Assembly (NCBI GenBank): GCA_903632075.3
Contig: CAHIKZ030000058.1
Location: forward strand, 5,117,501-5,181,500
Reading direction: 5' to 3'
Length of the DNA stretch: 64,000 nucleotides
Source of the DNA: Acanthosepion pharaonis
Taxonomy: Eukaryota > Mollusca > Cephalopoda > Sepiida > Sepiidae
The number at the start of each line of letters is the position of its first letter. Position 1 is the first letter of the stretch. Below the pieces are notes generated by a model, which saw only the letters and a program-made list of their open reading frames with translations, searched no databases and was not told the DNA's origin. Both the position numbers and the translations under genes were made by a program. This document shows positions 1 through 10,600 of the stretch, piece by piece.

Positions 1-3
1 TAT

Positions 4-418
4 ATTATAATTAAGTAATTCATCGGGTCTAGAAGAAACCTCAACAGAATGCAGAAAGCACTGAACTATATTTGGGACACATCAGAAGTACGCATCCACA
101 ACAGAGAATTAAAACCCGGACAGTTACGTTATCAAGCAAACGTCATACCAACTGTTCGAACAGGCCTCGATGACGAAGAGGTAGTGAATCAGACTCGATA
201 TAGCGTCGCTCGATCACATAATCCGTGGTGGAACTCATCCGATTTCCTCTTTTACCCATAGGACTATGCCCCCACGAGCTACGACTACTATCTCCAAGCC
301 GCTCCATCCAGAACATTAGAAGCCGGGTTTCAATTCTCGGTAGTGGTTGCGCACTATAGATTCTTTCTGGCTTTTTGTTGAGGTTTCTTCTCGGCTCGAT
401 GAATTACTTAATTATAAT
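4..418. mobile_element. Palindromic MITE-like element with about 55-bp terminal inverted repeats
   Basis: The first 56 bases and the reverse complement of 362-418 match almost throughout. They share ATTATAATTAAGTAATTCAT and, further in, AGAAGAAACCTCAAC and CAGAAAG. The interior has an open frame of 70 codons with no recognised domain. Long inverted repeats around a short non-coding core suggest a non-autonomous DNA transposon. The left end lies at the window edge, so the true boundary could be further out. Confidence 0.65.
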
Positions 419-509
419 TATCTAAATCCTCCTAATTTCAATCGCTTGCATATTTAAAAAAATATTTTCAAAGTGAAAATGTTTTTAATATATTTTGGGG
501 GGCATAATA

Positions 510-970
510 AAAATATTTTAAGTTAATCTGATATAAAAACATATTTTAAGTTAATATGATATAAAAACATATTTTAAGTTAATCTGATATAAAAACATAT
601 TTTAAGTTAATCTGATAAAAAAACATATTTTAAGTTAATCTGATAAAAAACATATTTAAAGTTAATCTGGTAAAAAACATATTTTAAGTTAATCTGATAT
701 AAAAACATATTTTAAGTTAATCTGATAAAAAACATATTTTAAGTTAATCTGATAAAAAAACATATTTTAAGTTAATCTGACATAAAAACATATTTTAAGT
801 TAATCTGATATAAAAACATATTTTAAGTTAATCTGATAAAAAAACATATTTTAAGTTAATCTGATAAAAAAACATATTTTAAGTTAATCTGATATAAAAA
901 CATATTTTAAGTTAATCTGATAAAAATCATATTTTAAGTTAATCTGACATAAAAACATATTTTAAGTGAA
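510..970. repeat. Tandem array, about 27-bp unit, roughly 17 copies
   Basis: The unit ACATATTTTAAGTTAATCTG followed by ATA and an A run repeats head to tail. Variation is mostly in the A-run length and in GATAT/GATAA/GACAT. Its left neighbour is the palindromic element. It differs in sequence from the 27-bp array at 36-37.6 kb. Confidence 0.9.
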
Positions 971-1158
971 TAAGATTTAAAAATACGAGTAGTTTATACC
1001 GTAAATATTTTTTATTTCAAGTTTCTTGAAACAGACAATTTTTTTTATTCAGATATTTTTTATCTCTTTACTGTTTCGTCCAGTTGTTTGTAGAGTCATT
1101 ATTGATATTTCAGCTTTTCTTTAAACAATCAGTGACCCAGCGGATCACGGATAATCTA

Positions 1159-1532
<374 letters not shown>

Positions 1533-1679
1533 ATGTCGTTAGATCGAGACCTCAAAATGGATGCTATGCACGGTGCACAATACGTTCAGAAATGTCAAAA
1601 CTGTCATCTGAATACAACCCCCTTTCTCGGCTTTGAGCAAATTAAGCCGGGTACCAACCTTCTCATGGAGTGCCGCTAG
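1533..1679 (+). CDS. Small open frame with a CxxC pair, unassigned
   Basis: A 48-residue frame opens at ATG 1533 and ends at TAG 1677-1679. Around residues 20-25 it holds QKCQNCH, a CxxC pair like half a zinc knuckle. It resembles in style the small CxxC frame at 16473. No family is recognised. It may be a remnant of a retroelement ORF and may not be translated. Confidence 0.15.
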   Translation: MSLDRDLKMDAMHGAQYVQKCQNCHLNTTPFLGFEQIKPGTNLLMECR

Positions 1680-1939
1680 AGAATCAGTAAGAACACTAGC
1701 AAAGAACAAAAAAGCATGTCCCTTGTCTAGGTTTACTAGTAACTACAACTAAAATAGATACCATGTAACTCTGTGTGAGAATAATATTAAAATCAAGATC
1801 AAACAAAAGCATAGGAAGGAAACCTCCATCAATACTGGAGAGCGACATAACAGTTACCGGACTATTTTCCTGAAGAAAAAATATTTTAATAGAGAGAATT
1901 TATAAATTTCTATAGTAACACTGACTGCTCGGTAAATGA
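1680..1939. other. No feature seen
   Basis: AT-rich sequence without an open frame or a repeat I recognise. Confidence 0.4.
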
Positions 1940-2115
1940 ATACCGAATATTTGGATTTTTCTTTGGATTCTGTCAAGAATCTTGAGATATATAGCAGGAA
2001 CACCAGACCCTACGTGGCAGCAATATTGAATGCAGAGTCGAATGGTAGATTTATAAACATGCCAGGTGGAATGTAACGAGAAAAATTGTCTGGCAAGAAA
2101 CAGTGAACCTAGAAT
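1940..2115 (-). pseudogene. CR1/Jockey-like LINE reverse transcriptase, C-terminal fragment
   Basis: Read on the minus strand, the segment gives YKSTIRLCIQYCCHVGSG, then PAIYLKILDRIQRK. These match the conserved stretch after the RT core of the family seen best at 58.8-60.3 kb (YKSTIGPCIEYCC, then LDKIQRRICN). The frame breaks on both sides, so this is a short decayed fragment. Confidence 0.7.
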
Positions 2116-2274
2116 TAAACCTACCTATTGATTCAATTTAATCATTCCACTTCATATGTGAGGAAAACGAGAAAGCTGGAAGTCGCAATGCTCTCCTGGA
2201 GGTTAGCATCAGCCATACTAATAGAAGGCTAAATGATTTATTTTGTTTATATTATGTTAATAATAACTTTTTAA

Positions 2275-2635
2275 ATGTCATTTAATTCTCTTAGAATTGT
2301 CTTACGGGAGGAGGGACAACTGAGAATACCACGAGCAGAGCATATTAGCGACGACGACGTTTTAGAGAAAATGGTAACAAAAAGGGCACTTATCGTTAAC
2401 ATCAAAAAAAGTGAGTCGGCATTTTTAGGGCACATAATGAAGAAAGAAGAATTGGAAAAATTGCTATTCACAGAATAGATTGAAGAAAAGAGGAACAGAG
2501 ACAAATAACCTACCTAGCGAACGTGGGTAAGTAGATAGCCGAACTGGGTTTAGGTGAGATCGCAAGAATAACTCCTACAGCAAGTATCGAAGGAAAGCGA
2601 GAAGAAAGGACGATACATCAATTACAAGACGTAAT
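2275..2635 (+). pseudogene. RTE-like LINE, C-terminal fragment (copy 1)
   Basis: The frame reads RIPRAEHISDDDVLEKM, then VTKRALIVNIKKSE, then FLGHIMKKEELEKL before a stop. It is the C-terminal module of a non-LTR reverse transcriptase repeated about a dozen times in this window, with the signature FLGHIMRKEGLENL. Frameshifts follow the stop. Assignment to an RTE-like clade is inferred from the general resemblance of this tail to RTE C-termini. Confidence 0.7.
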
Positions 2636-2639
2636 GCTT

Positions 2640-3209
2640 GGTTGTTACTGTTATAGACAAGCGTATGGTTGCAAGAAAGAAATACGACAACAGTAGAAAT
2701 AGATTTACGTGGTTTATTTCAACAGGAACGTGAGGGTTTGGGACAGCTACCTTGCGGTAAAGTTCATAAGCCGGCTTTCGGAGCTAGGTCGATTTCTCAT
2801 AGTAGTTCACACATGTTGACGGTGGTTGGTGCTCTCCTGCTGACAGCTGCTGAACGCTCGGCCTGACCGTGACAGGTCTCCTTGTGGCCACCTGTTGACT
2901 GACTGTTGAACTTCCGTGTGACCCCTTTTATAGCGTTTTTTTTATGGCTTAACAGGCTCGAAAAACGAAGCGAGTATAATTAGGAGGGAAGCATTTTTAT
3001 TGGACGAAAAATAGAACACTTTAATTATTATTTTATTTTTTGACCAGAACACGTGTGTCGGGAACATTTGTAATTGAAGGTAATGGTCATTTTGTGACGG
3101 GGTTTTGTCCCGTTCGCATCCGGCTCTTGCTCTTGAGTTTTTCCCTGTAAATCAGCCGAGATATATCTTATATTATTTTATAACATTACCAAAAGGAACA
3201 GTCCAACAT
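2640..3209. other. No recognised gene; GC-rich block 2700-2930
   Basis: The block at 2700-2930 has G+C well above the local level and could be LTR or retroelement leader sequence. No terminal repeat partner was found. The remainder is AT-rich without features. Confidence 0.3.
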
Positions 3210-3630
3210 GCAAATTAAAATTGGCGATACCAAAATCAAACAAGTGCAACAATTTAGATAACTGGAAATTCAAAGGTATTTGGGGATAGTGAAATATGCC
3301 TTCCAGAAGCTAAGAAACTTCGTTAGAAACAAAGAAAAGAGAGCTGAACTATTGCATAATATCAGTCGTCCTCTAGGGTAGTGAATGCTGGACAATCTCC
3401 TTAGAGATGAAGAAATGACGAAACAACATGAATGTGGTTCTACAGAAGGATGTTGAGGATACCATGGACCAAACATGTCAGCAACGACGAAGTTTTAGAG
3501 AAAATGGAAACAAAAAGGACACTTATACTTAACATCAGGAAGAGATAGTTGAAATTTCTAGAGAACGTAGAGAGTAAAGAGGGTTTGGAAAATCTAATAC
3601 TCACAGAAGAGATTGAAATATTTAGCAAAG
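3210..3630 (+). pseudogene. RTE-like LINE, C-terminal fragment (copy 2)
   Basis: Across several frames one can read KIGDTKIKQVQQF, then VKYAFQKLRNFVRNKEKR, then a segment corresponding to the SECWT and RRMLRIPWT motifs, and finally METKRTLILNIRK. This extends further N-terminal than copy 1. Many stops and frameshifts show it is dead. It ends next to the (AAT)n tract that opens the Dong-like element. Confidence 0.7.
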
Positions 3631-3699
3631 ATATCAGAATGATAAATTTTTATTAAGAGTGACAAAGAACAGCGAATTATGGAAAGTCATGATACGGCA

Positions 3700-3709
3700 C
3701 GACGACGAC

Positions 3710-3745
<36 letters not shown>

Positions 3746-3790
3746 TAATGATACGACGAAGACGACGACGAATAATAATAATAATGATCC
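3700..3790. repeat. (AAT)n with GAC-rich interruptions, 5' border of the Dong-like LINE
   Basis: Two AAT runs (about 3710-3748 and 3769-3784) are separated by GACGAAGACGACGACG. The LINE coding sequence begins immediately after the second run. Confidence 0.9.
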
Positions 3791-5612
3791 TGAATAATTA
3801 CAGAAGACTATGTAGAAATCTTAGCGCAGCGTTGATTGATTATCGTAAAGCCTTTGATAGTGTGCCACACTCTTGGATGCTTAAGACATTGGAAATGTAC
3901 AAAGTTTCTCCTGTGGTAGTAAATTTCTTTAAGCACAGCATGGGAACACCACACTATACCTAAATCACACCAGAGGCATTGCCATCTCCAACCGTCGGAA
4001 TATCCGACGCAGAATCTTTGAAAAGGACTCCCTCTCATCCCTTCTGTTTTTCTTTGTCCTTAATCCCTCTTACACATGAACTAAATAACAGTAGCTATGT
4101 TTACAAACTAGATAAGAAATATTCAATCACCTACTCTACATGAATGATCTCAAACTCTTTGCCAAAAACGACAATGAGTTAAAGGGCCTCCTCAATATTG
4201 TAAAATGTTTCAGTGACGACATAGGTATGGATCTCGGATTAGATAAATGTGCAAAAGTAACATTCAAGAAAGGGAGAATTATAGAAACAATAGATTTAGA
4301 CTTTGTTACAAAGATTAGTGAACTGGAAGATGAAGTCTATAAGTACCTAGGAATTAGGGAAGGAGATGGTATACAACATACCCAAATGAAGAAGGTAAGA
4401 AAGAAGTACTACAGGCGTGTGCGTCTGGTACTAAATACCGAGCGAAAAAAAAAAAACAGAATATCAGCCATAAATATCTTGGCTGTCCCTGAGGTGCAAT
4501 ACAGCTTTAACATCTTTAATTAGACCATAGCTGACATTAAGCGAATGGGCGCCATAACGTGAAAGCGTTTCACTTGCTACTACATGCATCATCACAAAGC
4601 TGATGTTGATCGTATGTATGTACCCAGATCCGAAGGAGGCAGAGGGTTAATTCAACTAGAACTGTCTTACAAAAATACAATAATTGACCTTCAAAGATAC
4701 CTGGAAACTACAGAAGACTGGATGATGAGATGTGTCAAAGAACATGAAAGTAGTAAGCGTCTTTATTCCGTAATAAAAGAAGCCAACAAGTTCAAAATGG
4801 AGCTTCAAATGGATGCAGAAATACAAGTAAAGCACAATACACCGGCTGAAACTGCAAAATACATAAAAAAGAAAGCAAAAACAAATGCAATCGAACAGAT
4901 ACAGAAACAATGGCAAGATAAACTGCTTCATGGCCAATATTCTGCCCGTACCAAACAAGCTGATGTAGACAAACCCCATAACCATCAGTGGCTACGTAGT
5001 GCTGGGTTAAAAGCTGAAACGGAAGGTTTTATCAGGAGCAGTGCTTGTTAACTAGAAATTATCAAGCACACATACTAAAATAATGTGTTAGCCCCAAATG
5101 CAGGTTTTGTGATAATTTCCCAGAAACAACTGATCATCTTGTATCAGGTTGCACGGTATTGACACTCACTGAATATAAAACCAGGCATGACAGAGTGAAC
5201 CAATATCTGCACTGAAAAATCTACAACTTCTCCGAGAAGGAAACTGAAAGAAATTGGTATGAACACCACCCATTTTATGAGACTACACAATACACACGGA
5301 CAACAATCAAAGCTAACCGCCCAGACATTGTTATTAGCAACGGCAAACAAAAAAAAAAGTGCCTCGTTATGGATATGGCAGTTCCTGCGGACTGCGATGT
5401 ATCTTTGAAGATCTTCAAAAAGATATCAAAATACAAGAACCTTGAAATCGAAGCATGAAAAATGTGGCATATGGGTACATTAACAATCCCCGTGGTAGTT
5501 GGAGCCCTCGGATTGGTTGGAAATGATTCAAGTAAACTCATTGAATGGATTCCTGGAAGCCCATACCTTAAAGAAATATAAAAACTTGTTCTTACGAGTA
5601 CAGCCCGCAATG
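3790..5612 (+). pseudogene. Dong/R4-like LINE with restriction-like endonuclease, decayed
   Basis: In order, with frameshifts, the segment gives: an RT block IDYRKAFDSVPHSW (from 3830); an RT block around 4137 where the catalytic YMDD-type motif reads YMND before LKLFAKN; a thumb-like region with KYLGIREGDGIQH; a CCHC knuckle C-x2-C-x8-H-x4-C at about 5099-5152; and a nuclease core with NRPDIVIS (5314) followed by KCLVMDMAVP. The RT, knuckle, PD...D nuclease order is that of RLE-type LINEs (R2/R4/Dong/NeSL). Reading from PNNYR straight into the later RT block suggests an internal deletion near 3800. It lies between (AAT)n tracts on both sides. Dong elements of silkworm are known for TAA-repeat targets, which supports the clade choice, but this remains inference. 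Confidence 0.8.
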
Positions 5613-5635
5613 TGTGCACACCAGAAATCAAAGGA

Positions 5636-5832
5636 AATAACAATAATAATAATAATAATAATAAGACGACGACGCCGACGCCGACGCCGAATAATAATAA
5701 TAATAATAATAATAATACGACGACGAAGACGACGAATAATAATAATAATAATAATAATACGACGACGAAGAAGAAGAAGAAGATGAAGAAGAGGAAGAAG
5801 AAGAAGGATGAAATAATAATCATAATAATACT
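5636..5832. repeat. (AAT)n / (GAC)n / (GAA)n compound microsatellite at the Dong-like LINE 3' end
   Basis: AAT runs alternate with GACGACG and GAAGAAG blocks. Reading frames through it encode Asn, Ile, Arg or Thr homopolymers and are not genes. Confidence 0.9.
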
Positions 5833-5929
5833 TGTCTTATGCCCTTTCCTTTTACTTCCGAGTCATGTTCTACTTGTCTTCTATCCGTATGCAGACTGTT
5901 AATTCCCTGTAAATGTTCTGGATTATTCT

Positions 5930-6042
5930 AATATACCTGATCTCAAAAGTGGCCTAAAATCTGCAGTTAATTGCAGCAAGGAATGACTTGTTAACTTTAA
6001 AGTATCTAAAACAGAATGGCTTTCTATTAATCATCTGCCATT
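5930..6042 (+). pseudogene. CR1/Jockey-like LINE fragment between RT motif C and the thumb
   Basis: One frame reads SDLKSGLKSAVNCSKE, a stop where W is expected, then LVNFKVSKTEWLSIN. The later part matches the KWLVNINVSKTKL stretch of the LINE at 59.6 kb. Only this short piece is recognisable. Confidence 0.55.
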
Positions 6043-6552
6043 ATTATTATTTATTAAACAGTATATTTATTTCCGTCTACCGGCCAGAATATTCGAGAAA
6101 CCTTATCAAAGAAAAATACTGTTTAGTAAACGTAACGTCTGCTCAGATATAAGCATCCACTAAAATTGATGTTTAAGTAATAAAATATCACAGATTAATA
6201 AATAAAAAATACATGACGTCTTTATAAATTGCTTTGTTTACGTTAGGATTGAATGTTTCGACAGTCTGAGAAAGATTCGTGTTTATAAGGCAGGATTTAA
6301 CTTTGCTTGATCGTTGACGCACTGAGGCGGTCTGAAAATACATTGGATCTAATGACGGTTTCTTCTGTCAAGGGAGATGCAATTTCATATCCTGCTGGAG
6401 AATGCTTTTGATCTCTTGAATATTCAGGCTGGTACACAAAAATATATAAATATACTCTTTAATAAATAAACGCATCGTTTAATTCAAATATGCATATTCA
6501 CTAAAAATAACGTTTCAGTAATAAAATATATGTGCGCGTATATATATATATA
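6043..6552. other. No gene; contains a short recurring motif
   Basis: AT-rich. The string CTACCGGCCAG preceded by ATTAAACAGT at about 6053-6086 recurs at about 17010-17037 and in part at 17779, 18174 and 18784 (reverse). It may be the end of a repeat family. A short (TA)n lies at 6538-6556. Confidence 0.4.
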
Positions 6553-6763
6553 TATAAAGGTTGTTCCAATAACGTGGACCGATTTTAAATGTTAATTAAG
6601 TTTATGTTTTCTTTCAGATTTGGCGGACATTTGGGCGATTTTTTTCACACATAATTGCCTTAACTTAAATAACATGGTCCATTAGAGAAATAAATAAATT
6701 TTCACCAATAATACTGATTTATTTACGGCTGACTTTGATCGTCTTAATGAAACACCCTTATAA
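6553..6763. mobile_element. Mariner-like MITE
   Basis: The left end TATAAAGGTTGTTCCAATAA and the reverse complement of the right end (TTATAAGGGTGTTTCATTAA) form imperfect terminal inverted repeats about 22 bp long around a 165-bp AT-rich core. Size and TA-rich ends fit a Tc1/mariner-derived MITE. No transposase frame is inside. Confidence 0.55.
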
Positions 6764-6892
6764 TACGTCTTAAGGAAACATCCTTTATGTTGACTTCAAT
6801 GTTCACTTTTATATATTTACATACGCTCTGTCACTGATATTGAGCACTTTATCCCATAAATATAGCTTGAAACTATATTTAAAACTATATTT

Positions 6893-6895
<3 letters not shown>

Positions 6896-6938
<43 letters not shown>
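6896..6938. repeat. (TA)n microsatellite
   Basis: About 21 TA units. It abuts an open frame that continues to 7193. Confidence 0.95.
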
Positions 6939-6941
<3 letters not shown>

Positions 6942-8160
6942 ATTTATTTAAGCATTAGTCTACATCGACTTTCCAGCAGAAATCTCTATGACTTCGCCAG
7001 TTTTGCCGAGTACAGAAAATGGAATAGACGCATGGTGGAATTGACAAGATTAGTGGATGTTCCGCTGACTCTCAATGCTAATTTAATTCTGAAGTGTCAA
7101 CGATCGTTGTGTATTGAAATTCCCGCCAGAGCTACAAAAGTCCAATTTCCTTACGTGAAATATAAAAGAAAGAAAGATACGAGAATAAAATAAAAAATAT
7201 CTGAGTTATAATTGAGCATCTGCCTTTATATCTTTCTATGGTATCAATTTCCTAAAATTACAAAATCTAAACCGTTTGAAAAGGATTACAACGAATACGT
7301 TTCTTCAGGAAATATCAAAAATTTTTCTTTGTCAGTTAGTTTGACACACTTAGTCTCATTGCTCGAAGATAAAAAAAAAATAAGTTAGGGTTTATATTTT
7401 CTCCAGTGGTCCAGTGCTTTCCCGGATATTTAGAGATTCTTGATAAAAATCCAAAGAATCTGCAATATTGTTGGTTCTGACCTGGCGTCTCGGTTTCAGA
7501 CACTTTCCCACCGCTATAAGGTAGCTTTTCGGTGCCTTTTCTATAAATAATTTCATAATAATTGTTCGGACGAACTCTTCGCGATATTTTATGAATGCAA
7601 TGCAGTACCAGTTTCGTGGCAATGTCTAATCAATTCACAGTTGAATTGGCTAGATGCAACCGTAAGTTCTATACTTACAGTTTCTTCTCTTTCTTCTCGT
7701 ATTTTCTGTTTGTGGAACTCTCTTCCATGCTTTCCAGCCTACTTTCACCTACATAATTTAAATGCAATGTCAATCGTTATCTACTGTCATCTTGATTACT
7801 CTTCTATTGTTCTCGCTACTTAATAATACTTCTATTTTTTCTTATTCTTTCTTACTCCTTGTGTCTTAGTGGATTTATTGTCTTGCATGGAGTGATATTT
7901 ATAAAAAAAATGTAATTCCTCCTTTGTCCACTGGAGATATGTTCCAAGACCTCAGCGGATGTTTGAAACTGCAAATGTACTGAATTTTCTATATATCAAT
8001 TTTTTGTTATATACGAGGTTAAGGCGCATTACGGGAGTCCGGCTACAGCAAACGAAGACCTTCGACGAAACTACGCACTTACTGCACGCCAGAAGTACCG
8101 GCTGCTTCCCGGGCACCCGGGAGCAAGGTATCAGCTCGCTTGCGGCACCAATGGGCTCTC
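6939..8160. other. No recognised gene; one open frame of unknown meaning
   Basis: From 6955 to 7190 a plus-strand frame stays open with non-repetitive composition (for example FAEYRKWNRRMVELTRLVD). A possible splice acceptor TTTCCAG lies at 6979. I cannot name it, and it could be an exon, a relic or chance. A minus-strand frame at 7392-7622 is also unassigned. GC-rich sequence at 8025-8160 adjoins the mariner relic. Confidence 0.25.
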
Positions 8161-8164
8161 ATGG

Positions 8165-9062
8165 AATGCGACCGTATGTGGTTTGTTTTTTAACATAGTC
8201 CCCTTGCGGTTCACACATTTCTTTGATCAGTTTTGCAGGACTTGGACCCCCATTGGTGAAAAAACTTTCATCCTGCTGGTAAAAAACTTGTATAGGACGT
8301 CATCATCAGATGATATGACGTCATCATCGCTGGAATATTGGTTACCAGTCCATTTTTTTTAATGCTAGGGAACAGATGATAGATGGGATTAAATCAAGTG
8401 AATAAGGAAGGTGATCAACCAGTTCAAAGCCACAGTCACGAACAACAGGCATTGAAACCAAGGACATGTGTATCCTAATGAAACAAGTCTCCTTTCATCA
8501 GTTTTGCTGTGCGATTGGCCATGATAGCCTTTCGTAACAACGTCACCATGTCGGTATAGTTCTCTGCATTGATAGTTGTTGTCCTTTTGGGTAGGTGAGG
8601 GGAAATGTTTCCCCTGCATGGATTGTCTCTTTGTCTGGCCTAAGGCGATGAACCCAACTCTCATCCTGGGTTCGGAAACGTTCAAGGAAACCAGCTGGAT
8701 CTCCCTCAAACAATGTCAGATTTTCCCCTGATGTGATCAACCTGAAGTGATCAGAAAACGTGATACCTACTGAGCAGAAACTATCGTCATTCCAAATTTA
8801 TTGTGCAGAATTTTCTCAATTCTCTCACGGGATATGCTAACATTGGTTATTTTATTTATAGTCAATCTCTTGTCATCCCTCATCATCTGGTGAACAAGAT
8901 CGATTTTTTCCTAAGTGGCAACAGTTGCAGGATCTCCCTACCTTGGGTCATCTTCAAGACTCTCCCTTATCCATCCTAAATCCTGGTCCCAACTTTGCAC
9001 TGACGATAAATCTGGTGTGTCATCCCCTAATGTAGCAACAATGTCAGCATGAATGTCCCTTG
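8165..9062 (-). pseudogene. Mariner transposase pseudogene A
   Basis: On the minus strand, from 9060 downward, the frames give a DNA-binding region (SLEDDPR, then VHQMMRDDKRLTINKI, then RERIEKILHNKFGM). This is followed by GDPAGFLERFRTQDESWVH with the first catalytic Asp, a DTHVL remnant of the second Asp motif, YSLDLIPSI where YSPDLAPSD is expected, and a C-terminal NRKGTML. The third catalytic Asp is lost, and stops and frameshifts are frequent. Order and motifs are those of mariner D,D34D transposases. A related fragment lies at 60.54-60.86 kb on the plus strand. Confidence 0.85.
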
Positions 9063-9527
9063 AGGCTAAACTGCGAATAATTAATTATTAATTGATAATT
9101 CCACAATGCCTAATTTTGTCCATTTTAAGAGAAGTCGCTACTAGTTACTTTTGAAGTCTTCTTTGAACAAAGAGATACCAATTTACCCGGAAAGAAACAA
9201 TGCAATTATTAATAATGAAAAAAGTTGAAATTAATACATGCCAACTTTCATAGGTCAATGATCAATCCTTTATAGTCAGCCTATATACTTTTCAGTCCAC
9301 ACTTGTATGCATACATATGTTGAAGTTTAATGTATAAATTAAACACAATAATATATTAAAAGTAATAACTAATAATAATGTAGTACTATTATAACAACAT
9401 GCTGTAATATAACTTATATGAAAGATATAAATTTCGTTCATCCAGTCGATCTTAACAAATTCTACATAGGTTTTTTTTTATTTCTGATTGAGTCAAGAAG
9501 TTTCAACTTTTCGATGGTGTTTGTTCA
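9063..9527. other. No gene seen
   Basis: AT-rich spacer between the mariner relic and the Penelope-like fragment. No frame or repeat was recognised. Confidence 0.4.
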
Positions 9528-9659
9528 ACACGATCTCTAAAACAATAGGAGTTATAGTTAACACCAAACGAGATAGAAGCAACACAACAGGAAAAGAGCA
9601 GCAATATACAAAATAGATTGTACAAAATGTCTAATTGTGTACATCGGCGAAACAGAAAG
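9528..9659 (+). pseudogene. Penelope-like element, GIY-YIG endonuclease, N-terminal half
   Basis: The frame ends in IYKIDCTKCLIVYIGETE, the first part of a GIY-YIG nuclease as found at the C-terminus of Penelope-like reverse transcriptases, including a CxxC just before the YIG triad. The domain is cut after codon position 9659 by the composite retroposon and resumes at 10350. Upstream of about 9600 the match is unclear. Confidence 0.75.
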
Positions 9660-10336
9660 TTGTTTTTGGATGGTTGTTTTGTTTTATGGCATATCAACCT
9701 CAGTGGGTCATTTAATGCCAACAAAATTTTGAAATAGATTCATAGCGATAGTTTGGTAAAATAGGTGTGTATGTATACGTATATATTTGAACCATTTTTC
9801 AATTACTCATATTTTTGGGTACAATCCAACTACTTTTAGGAAATTTACAATTTTGGATGGTTTTATTTTCGTAAAAAGTTTTTTTTTTTTTTTTAAATTA
9901 CTCACTTGGTTTGTTTGTTTTGTTTTGTTTTATTTTACGGCATATGAACCTCAATGGGTTATTTAACGCCGACAATTTTTATCGCTGGTAATATTTTTTT
10001 TTTCCAAAAGTATATTGTTGGTAATATTTTTTTCCTTCAAAAATCTATTTCTGGTAACAATTTTCCTTCACTGGTAATATTTTTTTCAAAAAATGTATTG
10101 CTGGTAATATTTGTTTTTCAATAATGTATTAAAGCTTATTTTTACACTTTCATAGTGTTTTGACCAGAGTTTGCGGGTTAACTATTTGTCCTTAGCTGGG
10201 ACCCTAACAGGTGCTACCACCCCGGGACAGGGTGGACCTGGGAACATCAGCAATTAAGAGGTGGTTCCACGCTCCTCAAAACCTCCTGATCAGAGGCCTT
10301 GCTGTTGGACGCAATTTATCGTCATACCCAGGACAC
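9660..10336 (-). mobile_element. Composite SINE-like retroposon, complete with target-site duplication
   Basis: It is flanked by a perfect 13-bp duplication GCGAAACAGAAAG at 9647-9659 and 10337-10349. On its own (minus) strand it runs: a remnant of the 30-bp unit (GTATGACGATAAATTGCG), a conserved core (GCCTCTGATCAGGAGG, then TTCCCAGGTCCACC, then TAGGGTCCCAGC), an AT-rich block with CCAGCAATACATTT units, then a 3' tail with GAGGTTCATATGCCG and an A-rich end (about 9911-9977). Beyond that it reads on into a second tail copy at 9663-9721, as if transcription passed the first end. The duplication shows it moved by retrotransposition. No coding capacity is seen. Confidence 0.85.
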
Positions 10337-10349
10337 GCGAAACAGAAAG

Positions 10350-10600
10350 CTCAAAAAAGATTATATGAGCATCGCAAAAATATGCCATATAACAACATTT
10401 TAAACGAACTGATACTTCACCGTAATACACCTGACCACAATATCGGCTCAATAAATGCCTGTCTAGTCAGGAGAAAAAGGTATTCACTAAGAAGAAAATG
10501 CATTGAGAGTATTCTAGTCTCAAGATTCTCGACAATAAACCAGACCAGGCTCGTATATAATATCAACGATCATTGCAAAAGTATACCAGCACAAGGCGAT
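10350..10600 (+). pseudogene. Penelope-like element, GIY-YIG endonuclease, C-terminal half
   Basis: Directly after the duplicated target site the frame continues SSKKRLYEHRKNM, then HRNTPDHNI, then RRKCIESILVSR. This is the conserved R, H and E-containing second half of the GIY-YIG domain. Removing the insertion and one target copy rejoins ETE with SSKKRL in frame, so the nuclease frame was still open here when the retroposon landed. It runs open to 10660 with less certain C-terminal sequence. Confidence 0.8.

Noticed and set aside
510..970. Possible CRISPR-like array
   Set aside because: Units are contiguous with no unique spacers and the sequence is clearly eukaryotic. It is a plain tandem repeat.
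5275..5823. 182-codon minus-strand frame
   Set aside because: It is the antisense of the Dong-like nuclease plus a (AAT)n/(GAC)n tract and has poly-Leu/Val content.
6840..7193. 117-codon frame as a gene
   Set aside because: The first third is (TA)n. The rest is open but short and without a recognised domain, so it is recorded only as an unexplained stretch.
8389..8740. Overlapping minus-strand frames as separate genes
   Set aside because: They are shifted frames of one mariner transposase relic.
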